The notes below the pieces were generated by a model. That model did not search any database and had not been told where the DNA came from. It saw only the letters and a list, made by a program, of their open reading frames with translations. 64,000 bases of DNA from positions 139,835 through 203,834 of the forward strand of contig CAVPBN010000031.1 of the NCBI GenBank assembly GCA_963701815.1, given 5' to 3'. Of the stretch, positions 28,594 to 39,400 are shown in pieces. Source of the stretch: AP-15 sp963701815 (GTDB lineage Bacteria > Pseudomonadota > Alphaproteobacteria > ATCC43930 > CGMCC-115725). Both the position numbers and the translations under genes were made by a program. The stretch's first letter is position 1. Every line of letters starts with the position of its first letter.

Positions 28594-28930
28594 AGGTGCA
28601 GACCAGACGCTTGCTCGCGGGCAGGTCCGCGTCGAGATTGCTTCGCTGCGCTCGCAATGACAGCGTAAGTGCTTGTCATTGCGAGTTTCTGACCGGCCTG
28701 CGGCCGACCCGCCCTGGATGAAACCGGCACGGTGGCGGAGCGGGAGTATGATGGCCCGTCGTCGGACAGAGGTCGACGCTCCTTGGTGCTGGAAAGCCCG
28801 GTTGCGAGTTGGACCCGCGGAGCCTCGAAGACCGCCACTGGTGCCAGGGCGGCAACGCCTGGAGCGCGCTTGTTAGATTTCGTTTTGTTGGAGGCTCCGA
28901 CCCCGGCGGCACAGGTGTGGAGGAAACGAC
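28594..28930. other. intergenic: REP element and 5' end of IS110 copy
   Basis: A REP-type inverted repeat lies at 28634-28685. From about 28700 the sequence is the non-coding left end of the IS110 element, leading to a GGAGG-type site before ATG 28931. In the IS110 group this leader encodes the bridge RNA, so a (possibly dead) guide RNA may be encoded here (inference). No protein gene was supported. Confidence 0.5.
28634..28685. repeat. REP-type inverted repeat
   Basis: ATTGCTTCGCTGCGCTCGCAATGAC is followed, after a short spacer, by GTCATTGCGAG in opposite sense. The CATTGCGAGCG motif is a common dispersed intergenic repeat in proteobacteria. Confidence 0.6.
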
Positions 28931-30250
28931 ATGGAAGTAATGCACAAACGGGTAGCCGGTCTCGATGTCCACAAGAGCCTGCCCTCGCGAAGGCGGGGGC
29001 GACGGTCGCGGCCTGCGTGCGACTGATGGCTGGTCGCCGGCCGGCGCGGGAATGCCGGACCTTTGCGACGACGACCGAGGGTCTGTTGGGCTTGCGGGAC
29101 TGGCTGGCGGCGAGCCGGGTCACGCATGTCGCGATGGAAGCGACCGGTGTGTATTGGACGCCGGTGTGGAAGATCCTGAGCGAGGGCGAGTTCGAGTTGG
29201 TCGTGGCCAACGCGGCGAACATCAAGCAGGTGCCGGGCCGCAAGACGGACATCAACGATGCGATGTGGATGCCGACTTGCAGGCGTGCGGGCTGATCAAG
29301 GCCAGTTTCGTGCCGGAAGAAAACGACCAGGAATTGCGATCGTTGACCCGGAGCCGCAAGCAACTGGTGCGGGAGCAGACCCGGCATGTTCAGCGCATCG
29401 AGAAAACCCTCGAAGAGGCCAACATCAAGCTCGGCGCGGTGATCAGCGACCTGATGGGGGTGAGCGGTCGGCGGATGATCGAAGCGATGATCCCCACGGG
29501 TCAAGCCCGTGGGCTGAAGGCCCACGGCGAGCGCAACCCGCATCGATTGGCAGGCTTGGCGGAGCGCACCATAAAGCCTCGCCAAATGCGCTGGACGACG
29601 CCCTGCATGGCCGGCTGGGCGAGCATCATCGCTTTTCTGCTGAAGGTCCATCTTCGGCAGTGGGACGCGCTCGATGCAGCGATCCGAGAGATCGACCGGC
29701 AAGTCGCCCGGCAGATCGAGCGCATGGACGCGGAGGCAGCCGACGGGCAGCCGCCCTTTTGCGAGCTGATCCATCGCCTGTCTGCGAACCCCGGCGTCGC
29801 TCGCCTGTCGGCGACCGCCATTCTCGCCGAGATCGGCCGCGACATGAGCCGCTTCCCGACCGCCGGACATCTGGTCGCCTGGGCCGGGCTGTGTCCCGGC
29901 CAAAACGAGAGTGCCGGCAAACGCAAATCCGCGCGGCAGCGCCGCGGCGCCCCGTGGCTGAAGACCATGCTCGTGCAATGTGCCTGGGCCGCCAAACGCG
30001 CCAAGGAGAGCTACTATAGGGCGCAGTTCCATCGCCTGCGGGGCCGGCGCGGACCGCAAAAAGCGTTCTGCGCCGTCGCCGCTACGACAAAACCGCCATC
30101 TATCACATGCTGAATTTTCTGGCGCGCCGCATCGCGACCTCGGCGCCGACTATCATTGCTCAATCGCCGCACGCCCGAAGCCAAAGCCAAACGTCTGCTC
30201 GCCCAGCTCGCCAAGCTCGGATTCGCAGCACATCACCAACCACCATCCCG
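28931..30250 (+). pseudogene. IS110-family transposase, decayed
   Basis: The gene starts M-E-V-M-H-K-R-V-A-G-L-D-V-H-K (DEDD-type RuvC-like domain). It continues in other frames as T-H-V-A-M-E-A-T-G-V-Y-W-T-P-V-W-K, C-G-L-I-K-A-S-F-V-P-E, L-T-R-S-R-K-Q-L-V-R-E-Q and the transposase_20 domain with G-R-D-M-S-R-F-P-T-A-G-H-L-V-A-W-A-G-L and G-A-P-W-L-K-T-M-L-V-Q. Shifts occur near 28970, 29275, 29560-29630 and several after 30070. A 16-base GC hairpin and a second short REP-like segment are inserted in the coding sequence. The tail L-N-R-R-T-P-E-A-K-A-K-R-L-L-A-Q-L-A is still recognisable. It is non-functional as printed. Confidence 0.85.
29493..29513. repeat. hairpin repeat inside the IS110 transposase
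   Basis: CCCACGGG and CCCGTGGG form a perfect 8-bp stem around a TCAAG loop. It splits the conserved M-I-E-A-M-I...G-E-R-N-P-H-R region of the transposase, adding about twelve codons, so it looks like a small mobile palindrome that jumped into the IS. Confidence 0.55.
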
Positions 30251-30380
30251 ACGAAGCTGGATCCTCTCGGGCATCGCTACAGTGGTGAGGTTTCTGCCAG
30301 GATGTACAGCGAGAAAGGAACTGGCAAAAGCAACTTCAACGGAGGGAATCTTCTGAACTGATAGACTACTAGCGGGTTAT

Positions 30381-33266
30381 TCACTCCGCCGCGATCGGCT
30401 CTCGCCGGGCCTCGGACGGCGCCGGTCGATTGCACTTCGCCAAAACCGCTTCGAGGGTGGTGCGGATTCTCGAGAGCTTGGCGGGGTGGTCGATCTTGTG
30501 GCCAAAAATATCCTTTACATAGAATACGTCGACCACCTTTTCGCCATAGGTTGAAATCTTCGCGTTCGACACCTGCAGGTTGAGCCGGGTCAATTCGCGC
30601 GTCAGCTCGAACAACAAACCTGGCCGGTCGCGGCCATTGACCTCGATGACCGTGTGCGTTGCACTGGCTTTATTGTCGATCAGCACGCGGGGCAGCACGG
30701 TGAACGCCTGCGTCCGGCTCGGAAAGGCAGGCGGTCGGGCGAGTTCCCGGTGCGGCTTCAAGTCGCCGGTCAGCACATTCTCAAATACCGTCGCCAGCCG
30801 GGCGAGCTTGTCCGGCCGATCGAATGCCCGGCCGCTGAAGTCTTGAACCCAAAACGTGTCGAGCGCCGTCCCGTTCGACATCGTCATGATCTTGGCGTCG
30901 ACGATGTTGGCGCCGCTGATCGCAAGCGCACCGGCGATGCGCGAAAACAGCCCGGCGTGATCGGCGGTATAGAGCGTAATCTCCGTCACCCCGCGGATCG
31001 CATCGACCCGCGTCTCGACGGTCAGCTTGGCGCCATCGGCTTCCGCCTGGCGCATCAGCCGCGCATGCCGGGCGTGCGTTTCGCCGTCGAAGGACAGCCA
31101 ATAAAACGGGTAGCCGTTCTTGGCGAACTCGGCAAAATCGGATTCGGAGAAATCGGTCAGCTTCTGCTGCGCCGCGGCGAGGGCGTCGGCAACGCGAGAA
31201 TCCTGGCCGCCGATCGTCAGACCGCCCACCATCACCGCCATCGCGCGGTGATACAGGTCGCTCAGCAAAGTTGCTTTCCAGCCGTTCCACACGTTGGGTC
31301 CGACGGCCCGGATGTCGGCGAATGTCAGAACCATCAGCAGTTTGAGCCGCTCCGGCGACTGCACCCGCTCGACGAAGTCGCGGACCGTTTGCGGGTCGCC
31401 GATGTCGCGTTTGAACGCTGTGCCGCTCATCAGCAGGTGCCAGCGCACCAGCCACGCGACCGTCTCGGTTTCCTCGGCGGCAAGACCGAGTCGCGGGCCG
31501 AGTTTGAGCGCAATGCGCTCGCCGAGCACCGAGTGGTCGCCGCCGCGCCCCTTGGCGACATCATGCAACAGCGTCGCCAGATAGAGCTCCCGGCGCGAAA
31601 CGATCTTCGTCGTCAATTCCGTCGCCAGCGGCAGTTCTTCTTCGAGTACGCCGGTCTCGATGTCGTGGAGGTTGCCGATGGCGAATAAGGTATGCTCGTC
31701 CACCGTATAATGGTGGTACATGTCGTATTGCATTTGCGCGACAACCCGCCCGAAATCGGGGACGAAGCGGCCGAAGACGCCAGCCTCGTTCATCCGGCGC
31801 AGTGCCGTTGCCGGGTCCTTGCGCGAAGTCAGAATCTCGAGGAACAGCCGATTGGCTTCGGGGTCCTCCCGCACTTGCCGGTTGATCAGCCGCAGCGACT
31901 GGCTCGCGCGGCGCAGCGCGCGCGGGTGGATGTCGAGTTCCTGCTGTTGCGCGATATGGAACAGGCGCAGCAGCGCCACCGGGTCTTTTGCGAAGAAGTC
32001 TTCGGACGGTATCGTCAATCGCTCGCCGTCGAGAACGAACCCGTCGAGCCCGCGTCGGCCGGCGCCCCAGCGCCTCCAGCGAAACCGGCGCCTGCCCTGT
32101 TGGTCGGCTTCGAGGATCGCGCAGAACACCCGGGTCAGATCGCCGACATCCTTGGCGACCAGGAAATAGTGCTTCATCAGGCGCTCGACCCCGCGGCTGC
32201 CGGCATGGTCGGTGTAGCCCATCCGCCGCCCGATCTCCGCCTGCACGTCGAAGGTCAGCCGCTCCTCGGCGCGGCCGGTCAGATAGTGGAGCTGGCAGCG
32301 CACCTTCCACAGAAAGTTCTGGGCGCGCGCAAAGCGCCGGGACTCCTCCGCCGACAGCACGCCGAGATCGACCAGCCTGCCGACATCGTCGATGCGGTAG
32401 ATGTACTTGGCGATCCAGTAGAGGCAGTGAAGGTCTCGCAGCCCGCCCTTGCCTTCCTTGACGTTGGGCTCGAGCCGGTAACGGCTCTCGCCGACGTGCT
32501 GGTGCCGTTCATCGCGCTCGGCGAGCTTTGCCTCGACAAACTGCGCTGCGGTGCCGCGCACGATCTCGGCGTCGAAACGATGCTTGAGTTCGTCGAAAAG
32601 CGCCGCTTCGCCCGACAGACAGCGGGCTTCGAGCAATCCGGTACGGATCGTCATATCGGATTTTGCCTGCCGCACACACTCGTCGATCGAGCGCGTGGCA
32701 TGTCCGATCTTCAGCCCGAGGTCCCAGAGCAGGTATAGGATAAACTCTACGACCTGCTCGGTGTGCGGGGTCTGCTTGTAAGGCAGCAGAAACAACAGGT
32801 CGATGTCGGAGAAGGGCGCCAATTCGCCGCGTCCGTAGCCGCCGACGGCGACGATCGCGAGGCGCTCGCCCGAGGTCGGGTTGGACAGCGGGAAGATCTG
32901 CCGGGCGACCACATCGTAGAGCGCGCCGATCAGCTGGTCGATCAGAAAGCACTGTTCGTGCACAACGGCAGCGCCGTCGCCGGTCGCCTCGAAGCGGCGG
33001 CGGATATCGTCCCGGCCGGTCGTAAGGGCCGCTTTCAGCGGTGCTGCCAGCGGGGCGCGATCGAGGGCGGGCATCTGCACCGACCCGGCGGCGGCGGCCA
33101 GCTGCTCGACCAGCGCTTGGCGATCGATCAGGCAGCGCTGCCGGGCGAGGGTCAAGATCGACCCTCTCCCCGGCCGCGACGGAACACCGGCTGCGGCGCG
33201 TCCGCGTCTACCGACGCTGCGGAGCCGCTGCCGGGCCAGGTAGGTCGAAGGCGAAAGCGACAGCAA
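30381..33266 (-). CDS. glnD: bifunctional PII uridylyltransferase/uridylyl-removing enzyme
   Basis: Master nitrogen sensor that uridylylates PII proteins when glutamine is low and removes UMP when it is high. The frame gives up to 961 aa. It has a nucleotidyltransferase domain (G-G-Y-G-R-G-E-L-A-P-F-S-D-I-D, about residue 142), a PII-UTase helical region (E-G-K-G-G-L-R-D-L-H), an HD domain (T-L-L-H-D-V-A-K-G-R-G-G-D-H, about 565) and two C-terminal ACT domains for glutamine binding (about 755-830 and 870-945). The true start may be downstream of 33266, because the first about 35 codons are Arg-rich and not family-like. It stands alone, next to an SDR gene. Confidence 0.96.
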   Translation of the reverse strand: MLSLSPSTYLARQRLRSVGRRGRAAAGVPSRPGRGSILTLARQRCLIDRQALVEQLAAAAGSVQMPALDRAPLAAPLKAALTTGRDDIRRRFEATGDGAAVVHEQCFLIDQLIGALYDVVARQIFPLSNPTSGERLAIVAVGGYGRGELAPFSDIDLLFLLPYKQTPHTEQVVEFILYLLWDLGLKIGHATRSIDECVRQAKSDMTIRTGLLEARCLSGEAALFDELKHRFDAEIVRGTAAQFVEAKLAERDERHQHVGESRYRLEPNVKEGKGGLRDLHCLYWIAKYIYRIDDVGRLVDLGVLSAEESRRFARAQNFLWKVRCQLHYLTGRAEERLTFDVQAEIGRRMGYTDHAGSRGVERLMKHYFLVAKDVGDLTRVFCAILEADQQGRRRFRWRRWGAGRRGLDGFVLDGERLTIPSEDFFAKDPVALLRLFHIAQQQELDIHPRALRRASQSLRLINRQVREDPEANRLFLEILTSRKDPATALRRMNEAGVFGRFVPDFGRVVAQMQYDMYHHYTVDEHTLFAIGNLHDIETGVLEEELPLATELTTKIVSRRELYLATLLHDVAKGRGGDHSVLGERIALKLGPRLGLAAEETETVAWLVRWHLLMSGTAFKRDIGDPQTVRDFVERVQSPERLKLLMVLTFADIRAVGPNVWNGWKATLLSDLYHRAMAVMVGGLTIGGQDSRVADALAAAQQKLTDFSESDFAEFAKNGYPFYWLSFDGETHARHARLMRQAEADGAKLTVETRVDAIRGVTEITLYTADHAGLFSRIAGALAISGANIVDAKIMTMSNGTALDTFWVQDFSGRAFDRPDKLARLATVFENVLTGDLKPHRELARPPAFPSRTQAFTVLPRVLIDNKASATHTVIEVNGRDRPGLLFELTRELTRLNLQVSNAKISTYGEKVVDVFYVKDIFGHKIDHPAKLSRIRTTLEAVLAKCNRPAPSEARREPIAAE

Positions 33267-33300
33267 GATTCACCTGTGATGAAGTCGGCAAGGTCAGCCG

Positions 33301-34065
33301 TTACAAATGTCGGCCGGCATCGACGGCGATGATCGACCCGGTCGTATGCTTCAGATGGGTAATGCTGGCCATCACCGCCAGCGCTACGTCATGCGCCTCG
33401 ATCGCTCGCTTCAACGGCGTTGCGAGCGCCGCTTTCTCCATCATTTCCTCGGTGCGGCCCGGGACAAAACCGGTATGGACCATTCCCGGAGCGACGATGA
33501 CGACGCGGATTTCGGGGCCGAGCACCCGCGCCAACGCCATGCTCATGGTGTTGAGCGCCGCCTTGGAAGCGCCGTAAATGATCGAGCTGCCGGTGCCGTG
33601 CTGCGCTGCGCCCGACGAAATATTGACGATCACCCCGTCGCCGGACGCCCGCAGCAGCGGAACAAAAGCGCGAATGGTCGCAAACGGCCCGCGTACATTG
33701 GCGGTCAACACCGCGTCGATCAGATCGTCGTCGAGCGCTTCGAGATCATGATGCGCGACCATGCGGGTAAAGCCGGCGGAATTGACGAGGATATCCGCGC
33801 GGCCGAATCCCTGCGCCACGGCGGCGGCCACCTGACGGATCCGGGCCGTGTCTTCCAGCGGCAGTTGCATCGCCCGATGACCGCTGCCGGGCAGTTCGGC
33901 GACGATCGAAGCGGCGCGCTCGGCGCCCTTGTTGTAGCCGACGACGACTCGCGCGCCCGCCGCAGCGAGCAACCGCACGCACGCCGCACCGATGCCGCTG
34001 CTGCCGCCGGTAACGACCGCGACCTTGCCGCTCAGCGAAGGCGCGTTGTTCATCTCCATCGGCAT
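33301..34065 (-). CDS. SDR-family NAD(P)-dependent oxidoreductase
   Basis: 254-aa short-chain dehydrogenase with a cofactor motif T-G-G-S-S-G-I-G, N-S-A-G, catalytic Ser in N-I-S-S-G and the Y-G-A-S-K catalytic pair. Residues V-V-V-G-Y-N after the second strand suggest NADP is possible. ATG 34065 has GGAG five bases upstream. It ends 35 bases before the glnD reading frame, in the same direction. Substrate cannot be inferred. A FabG-like ketoreductase fold is likely. Confidence 0.92.
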   Translation of the reverse strand: MPMEMNNAPSLSGKVAVVTGGSSGIGAACVRLLAAAGARVVVGYNKGAERAASIVAELPGSGHRAMQLPLEDTARIRQVAAAVAQGFGRADILVNSAGFTRMVAHHDLEALDDDLIDAVLTANVRGPFATIRAFVPLLRASGDGVIVNISSGAAQHGTGSSIIYGASKAALNTMSMALARVLGPEIRVVIVAPGMVHTGFVPGRTEEMMEKAALATPLKRAIEAHDVALAVMASITHLKHTTGSIIAVDAGRHL

Positions 34066-34241
34066 CGCTCCACGAATTGCTGTTTTGCCGGCCAGTCTAA
34101 TCGAGTCTCGATCCGGCGGCCATCAGGCGTTGCCGCGCCGCCGGCGGGGTCGAGCGTCGGGGTTTCGGCGGCGATGTTGCCCGGGACATCGCCGCCATCT
34201 AGGATCTCGGCATCCACGATGGACGCGGCGGAGGCAGGGCA

Positions 34242-35088
34242 ATGGAATTCGGCGTTTCGATCTTTTTCACCGACTATTCGATCTCGCCGGCGGCGCTCGG
34301 GGTCGCGTCTGGAAGAGCGCGGTTTCGATTCGTTGTGGGTGGCCGAGCATTCGCACATTCCGGTGCCGCGGCGCACGCCCCCGCCGGGCGGCGGCGAACT
34401 CGCCAAGCGCTATTACGACGTGATGGACCCGTTTGTGACGCTGGCGGTCGCCGGCGCTGTTACCAAAAAGCTCAAGCTCGGCACCGGCGTCTGCCTGGTA
34501 ATCCAGCGCGACACGATACAGACGGCAAAGTCGGTCGCCTCGATCGATCAGGTTTCGGGCGGGCGGTTTCTGTTCGGCATCGGCGGCGGCTGGAATACCG
34601 AGGAAATCGAGAACCACGGCACCCCCTTCGCCACCCGCATGCTGCACATGCGCGAACAGATCGAGGCGATGAAAGAGATCTGGACCAAGAGCACCGCCGA
34701 ATATCATGGCCAAACCGTCAATGTGGCGTCGATGATGACCTGGCCGAAACCGGTGCAGAAGCCGCACCCGCCTGTCATCCTCGGCGGCGCCTTTCCGTGG
34801 GCGGCGCGCCGCGCGGTCCGCTATGGCGACGGCTGGTATCCGAACGCCAGCAGCGGCAACCCGGAAGAATATCTGCCGAAGTTTCGCCAGATGGCGCGGG
34901 AGGCCGGGCGCGATCCGCAATCCTTGTCGGTGACCCTGGGCGGCGCGCCCGAAGACGCGGACAAGTTGAAGCGGTTTCGCGATCTCGGCGTGGAGCGGGT
35001 CAATTATCCGCTGATGTCGGAGAAGAGCGACGAAATCCTGCCGATCCTCGACCGCCTGGCGAAGCTCAAGCAGCAGGTCGGCGCATAG
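34242..35088 (+). CDS. LLM-class F420-dependent oxidoreductase (TIGR03619-like), one frameshift
   Basis: Luciferase-like TIM-barrel enzyme. It starts M-E-F-G-V-S-I-F-F-T-D-Y-S-I-S-P. The frame shifts at a GGGG run (34299-34302), and one G fewer gives L-G-S-R-L-E-E-R-G-F-D-S-L-W-V-A-E-H-S-H. The rest shows family features: D-P-F-V-T-L-A, G-T-G-V-C-L-V, F-G-I-G-G-G-W-N, W-P-K-P-V-Q-K-P-H-P-P-V-I-L-G-G and A-V-R-Y-G-D-G-W. The cofactor is F420 or FMN. An AGGCAGGG precedes the ATG. Reaction unknown. Confidence 0.87.
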
Positions 35089-35164
35089 CGCCGATCCTGG
35101 CCGTCGCCGGGTCCGCCGGCGCGGCCGTCTGCGGGAGCGCCCGGCGGGCGCCGGAACTCGGCCG

Positions 35165-36214
35165 TCAGTGAAAGCGCGGCATGACTTCCCGGCATAAGAG
35201 GTGCAGCGCGCGCATCACCTGCTGGTGCGGGATCAGGCCGCCGCAATTCAACTCGGCCAGGATGCCGTCGAGACCCAGCTCCTCCTGCAACGCGCGCAGT
35301 TGTGCGCCGACCTTGTCCGGCGTGCCGATCAGCACCTGCCCATCCAGCGCCTCCTCATAGGTCAGGCTTTCGAGGCGCTGCAGGCGCTCCGCCCGGCCTT
35401 CGATCGCACGCGTGCCGCCGCGGGACATCGAGTTGCGCAGCCGTTCGGTCTGCTCGCGGTAGAAATGCATCAGGCTCGCGCGCGGCTCCTCGCGCGCAGC
35501 GGCTGCGGTTTCGGCGAGGTAAGCCGGGACGCGCAGATAGACGCGGCCCTTTCCCGGATGCCCGGCGGCGGCATAGGCCTCGCGGTATTCCCGGATTGCC
35601 GGGGCGAATTCGGAAAACGAGCCGTGCCGGGCATTGAGAAAGATCGGCAATCCGCGCGCGCCGACCGCCGGGTAGGTGTCGGGGCTGGCGGCGGCGACGC
35701 GGATCGGCGGCAACGGCTGCTGGAACGGCTTTGGCGCGACCGCGATATTCTTGAAGCTGTAGTACTTGCCTTCATAGCTGACCGCCGGCTGCGACCAGGC
35801 CTGCTCGACGATGTCGAGGACTTCGGCGAAGCGGTCGCGGCTCTCGGCGTAGGACACGCCGTAATCTTCGTAGGTGCGCGGCAGGCCGCTGCGGCCGACG
35901 CCGAAGATCAGCCGGCCATGGCTGATCTGATCGACCGTCGCGGCCTCTTCGGCCAATCGCAGCGGGTGGCACAACGGCAATACCTGGACCGCAATGCCGA
36001 TCCCGATGCGCCGGGTGCGCGCGGCGATGGCGCTGGCGATGCTGAGCGGCGCCGACAAGACCGACCGCTGCGGATCGAAATGGAGTTCGGCCAGCCACAT
36101 CACGTCGAGGCCCAGCTCTTCGGCCGCATCGATCTGCGCGAAGGCCTCGGCGAAGGTGTCGGCGTCGGTGCGCCCCGGCAGTGACGGAAACTGGTGAAAC
36201 ATGCCGAATTCCAT
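35165..36214 (-). CDS. LLM-class flavin-dependent oxidoreductase
   Basis: 349-aa luciferase-like monooxygenase: M-E-F-G-M-F-H-Q-F-P-S-L-P, W-L-A-E-L-H-F, V-L-P-L-C-H-P-L-R-L-A-E-E, and D-Q-I-S-H-G-R-L-I-F-G-V-G-R-S-G. It is of the alkanal-monooxygenase-like type, acting with reduced flavin. ATG 36214 follows GGAGGAG; a TTG six bases upstream extends the frame but is less likely. It converges with the other LLM gene at 34242. Substrate unknown. Confidence 0.92.
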   Translation of the reverse strand: MEFGMFHQFPSLPGRTDADTFAEAFAQIDAAEELGLDVMWLAELHFDPQRSVLSAPLSIASAIAARTRRIGIGIAVQVLPLCHPLRLAEEAATVDQISHGRLIFGVGRSGLPRTYEDYGVSYAESRDRFAEVLDIVEQAWSQPAVSYEGKYYSFKNIAVAPKPFQQPLPPIRVAAASPDTYPAVGARGLPIFLNARHGSFSEFAPAIREYREAYAAAGHPGKGRVYLRVPAYLAETAAAAREEPRASLMHFYREQTERLRNSMSRGGTRAIEGRAERLQRLESLTYEEALDGQVLIGTPDKVGAQLRALQEELGLDGILAELNCGGLIPHQQVMRALHLLCREVMPRFH

Positions 36215-36488
36215 GGCCAACTCCTCCTGCAGTCCGGCGCCGGGCCGCCCGAACGCGCAAACGCTCTATGGTGAACGCGGTGGAATGCGCGCGCAATACC
36301 GAGATCCGGTAAAGCGGAGAGCGAGCCTGGACGCGGCGATACGCCGCTGCTCCCCCCGTTCGGAGGTTGCAGAAAGCCCGGAATTCGGCCCGGCTCAACG
36401 ACGGCTCGCGAGCTGAGGCCAGGATTTGGCCGGCAGTGACATCCGGGGCAGGATGTCCCAGATCCCGCCATCCGCGCTGGGTAATTAA

Positions 36489-39400
36489 TCACCCTTCTGC
36501 GGCAATCGCCGGCTCAGCCAGCTTGTCGAGCAGCGTCTTGGCCTCTTTGAGGTCGGGCGTATCGAAGCCTTCGGCGAACCAGCCATAGACCGGTGCGAGA
36601 ACATCGCGGGCTTCGGCGGGACGACCCTGCGCGGCCCACAGGCGAGCGAGATCGCCGGCGGCGCGCAGTTCGAGCGAGTGTGCCTCCTGCGCCCGCGCCA
36701 CCTCCAGCGCTTTCACAAAGCAGGCTTCGGCCTCGGCCGCGCCGTTCTCCGCGAGCAGCAGATTGCCCTTGAGCCGGTGGATCTCCGCCTCGACGAAACG
36801 CTCGCCGGTATCCTCGACCAGCTCCGCCGCCTCGTGCAGCGTAGCGAGGCCTTCGCCATAACGGCCGCAGGCGGCAAGCGCTTGCGCCAGCAGGATCAGA
36901 TGATAGGTGCTCTGAAACCGAGCGCCGGTGGCGCGGTATGCCGCCAATGCCTCGCGGATCTGGGTCACGGATTCGTCCCGCGGCTCCAGCATCGCTCGCG
37001 CCGCCCCCCGCATGATCCGACCCACTGCCGCGACCATGGCGGATCCTCGCTCTTGCGCCGAGGCGATCGCCGCCGCAGCGCGCTCCTCGACGATCGACCA
37101 TTCGCGGCGGTACGCGTGGAAGGCGCTGTTCCAGTAGAGACACCGAGAGTGAGAATAGCCATGCTGTAGGCGTTCTACGATCCCTAGTGCCTCGTTGCCT
37201 AGCCGCAATGCCTGGTCCGGATAGCCGACCAGCCATAAACACCAAGCGCCATAGGCATAACTGGCAGCGCCCAGACTCGACGCCGTACTCATAGGCGAGG
37301 CGCATCGCCTCAGCCTCGGTAACGGTATGATAGCTGCCAATGGCCTTTTCAAAATGCAAGCGGGCATGCGCCAAAGCTGCAAGATGTAACCCGCCGACTC
37401 CCGCACTCAGATCCCCGGCAATACGAGCCCCGGTGTTATCCGTCCGTCCGGCCCGATCGATGATCTCGTTGGCGATCATCACAGAATTTGTATGATGCGC
37501 GCCGGTCAATTCGAAAAGGTAGACGCCGAACAGTATGGGGCAGATGTTGACGTCGTCGCCGATCGCCCAGCACAGCTCCCGCGCGCGGCTGAAAACACGA
37601 ATCGTTTCAGGAGACGCATAACCCCTGGTGGCCATAGTTTGCCGGGCCGAGCAAACGCTGCAGCGCGAGTTCCTGCCTCGACCTCTCTTGCGTCTCGGGA
37701 AGCTGCGCCAATTGGGCAAGGCCAGCGGTCAGGTGGCCGATCGCCTCCAGATTGGCCGAGCGCTCGACCGCTCGCTCGCCGGCACGCTGCCAATAGGTGA
37801 CCGCCCGCGCCGGCAAGCCGGCCTCGCTGTAGTGATGTGCAACCAGCTCGGGGCTTGCCTCAACCGTGTCGGCGAATTTGCTCTCCAGCAATTCGGCGAC
37901 CTGGCGGTGATATTGCTGGCGGGTCCGCCGCAACAGCGACTGATAGGCCGCGTCCTGGATCAGCGCATGCTTAAAGATGTAGCGCGAACGCGGCGGCCGC
38001 CCGCGCTGATAGAGCAATTCTGCCTCGACTAGGCGACCGAGCACGTCGCGCAACCGCGGCTCGTCGAGGGCGGTGATCGCCCGCAGCATCTCATAGGCAA
38101 AATCGCGGCCCAGGACGGCGCCCAATTGCGCCACCTCGCGCAATGTCGGAAGCCGGTCGAGCCGCGCCATCAGCGATTCGTGGAGGCTCGCCGGAATGCT
38201 GACCTCGGACAGCGGGCCGGTAAGGACGTAACGGTCTCCGCCGGCGCGCAGCACGCTGGAGCCCAGCACCGCCTTCGTCATTTCCTCGACGAACAATGGC
38301 ACGCCATCGGTCTTCTGCACGATATGCTCGACGACCTCCGCCGGCAGTGCTTTGCCGCCGGCGAGGCGGGTCGCCATGGCCTCGATCTGCGGCCGTTCGA
38401 GCCGGGCGAGGGTCAAGCGTCCTGACATGCGAGCGCGCCGGCCAGGGCGGCACGAATTCCGGGCGAAAGGTCAGCACGATCAGCAGCGGCACGGTCGGCG
38501 CCTGATCGATCAGCTGGCCGAGCAGGTCCAAGGTCGACGGGTCGGCCCAATGCACGTCTTCCCAGACCTCGAGCAGCGTTGCGTTCGGCTTCCTCGAGGG
38601 TCAATGCGACGAGCACTTCCCCGGTCTGCTCCTTGAGCTGTTCCGGCGTCAGGTCGAGCTTCGGATAGCCGTCGCCGAGCGGCAATGACAGCAGGGATGC
38701 GAAGAGTGGCACCGCCTCCTCGCGGGACAGCCGATAGGGCGCCAGCGCATTTTCGAGCTTGGCGAGCCGGGCCGCGCCGTCGTCTTCCGGCTGCCACCCG
38801 GGGAGCCGTTTCCAATGCTCGATGGCCGGATAGAGGGCGCTATTGGTGTGATAGGGCGAGCAACGGAAGGTGATGCGCGTCAACCCCTCGGCGCGTACCT
38901 CGCGGCGCAAGGTGTCGACGAGCGCTGATTTGCCGATCCCCGGCTCGCCGCTGACGAAGACGATCTGGCCATGCCCCTCGTCCTTGGTCTGCTGCCAGGC
39001 GCGGCGTAACAGGCCGATCTCCTCGTCGCGGCCGACCAGCGGGAACTCTGCCGCCGTGGTGTCGAACTCGGCCTCCTCCTCTTCCTCCTCGCGCAAGCCG
39101 GCGACGCGCCAGACCTGCACAGGTTCGGCGATGCCCTTGAGCGCATGCGCACTGAGAGCCTCGCAGGCAAAAATGTCGCAGACGAGATCGTGCGTCGCGG
39201 CGCTGATCAGAATGGTATCGGGACCGGCGAGTGCCTGCAGGCGGGCGGCGAGGTTGGGCGTCTCTCCGACCACCGTCTGCTCGCGGGCGGCCCCTTCGCC
39301 GATCGTTTCGCCGACGACGACGATCCCGCTCGCGACGCCGATGCGCACGGCAAGGCGGGTGCCGTTGCCGCGGGCCGTCTGGGCATTGAGCGCCGGCAGC

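Noticed and set aside
33307..35088. 593-residue frame beginning opposite the SDR gene
   Set aside because: The first 300 codons are antisense of the SDR gene. Only the last part is the LLM enzyme, whose real start is 34242 in another frame.
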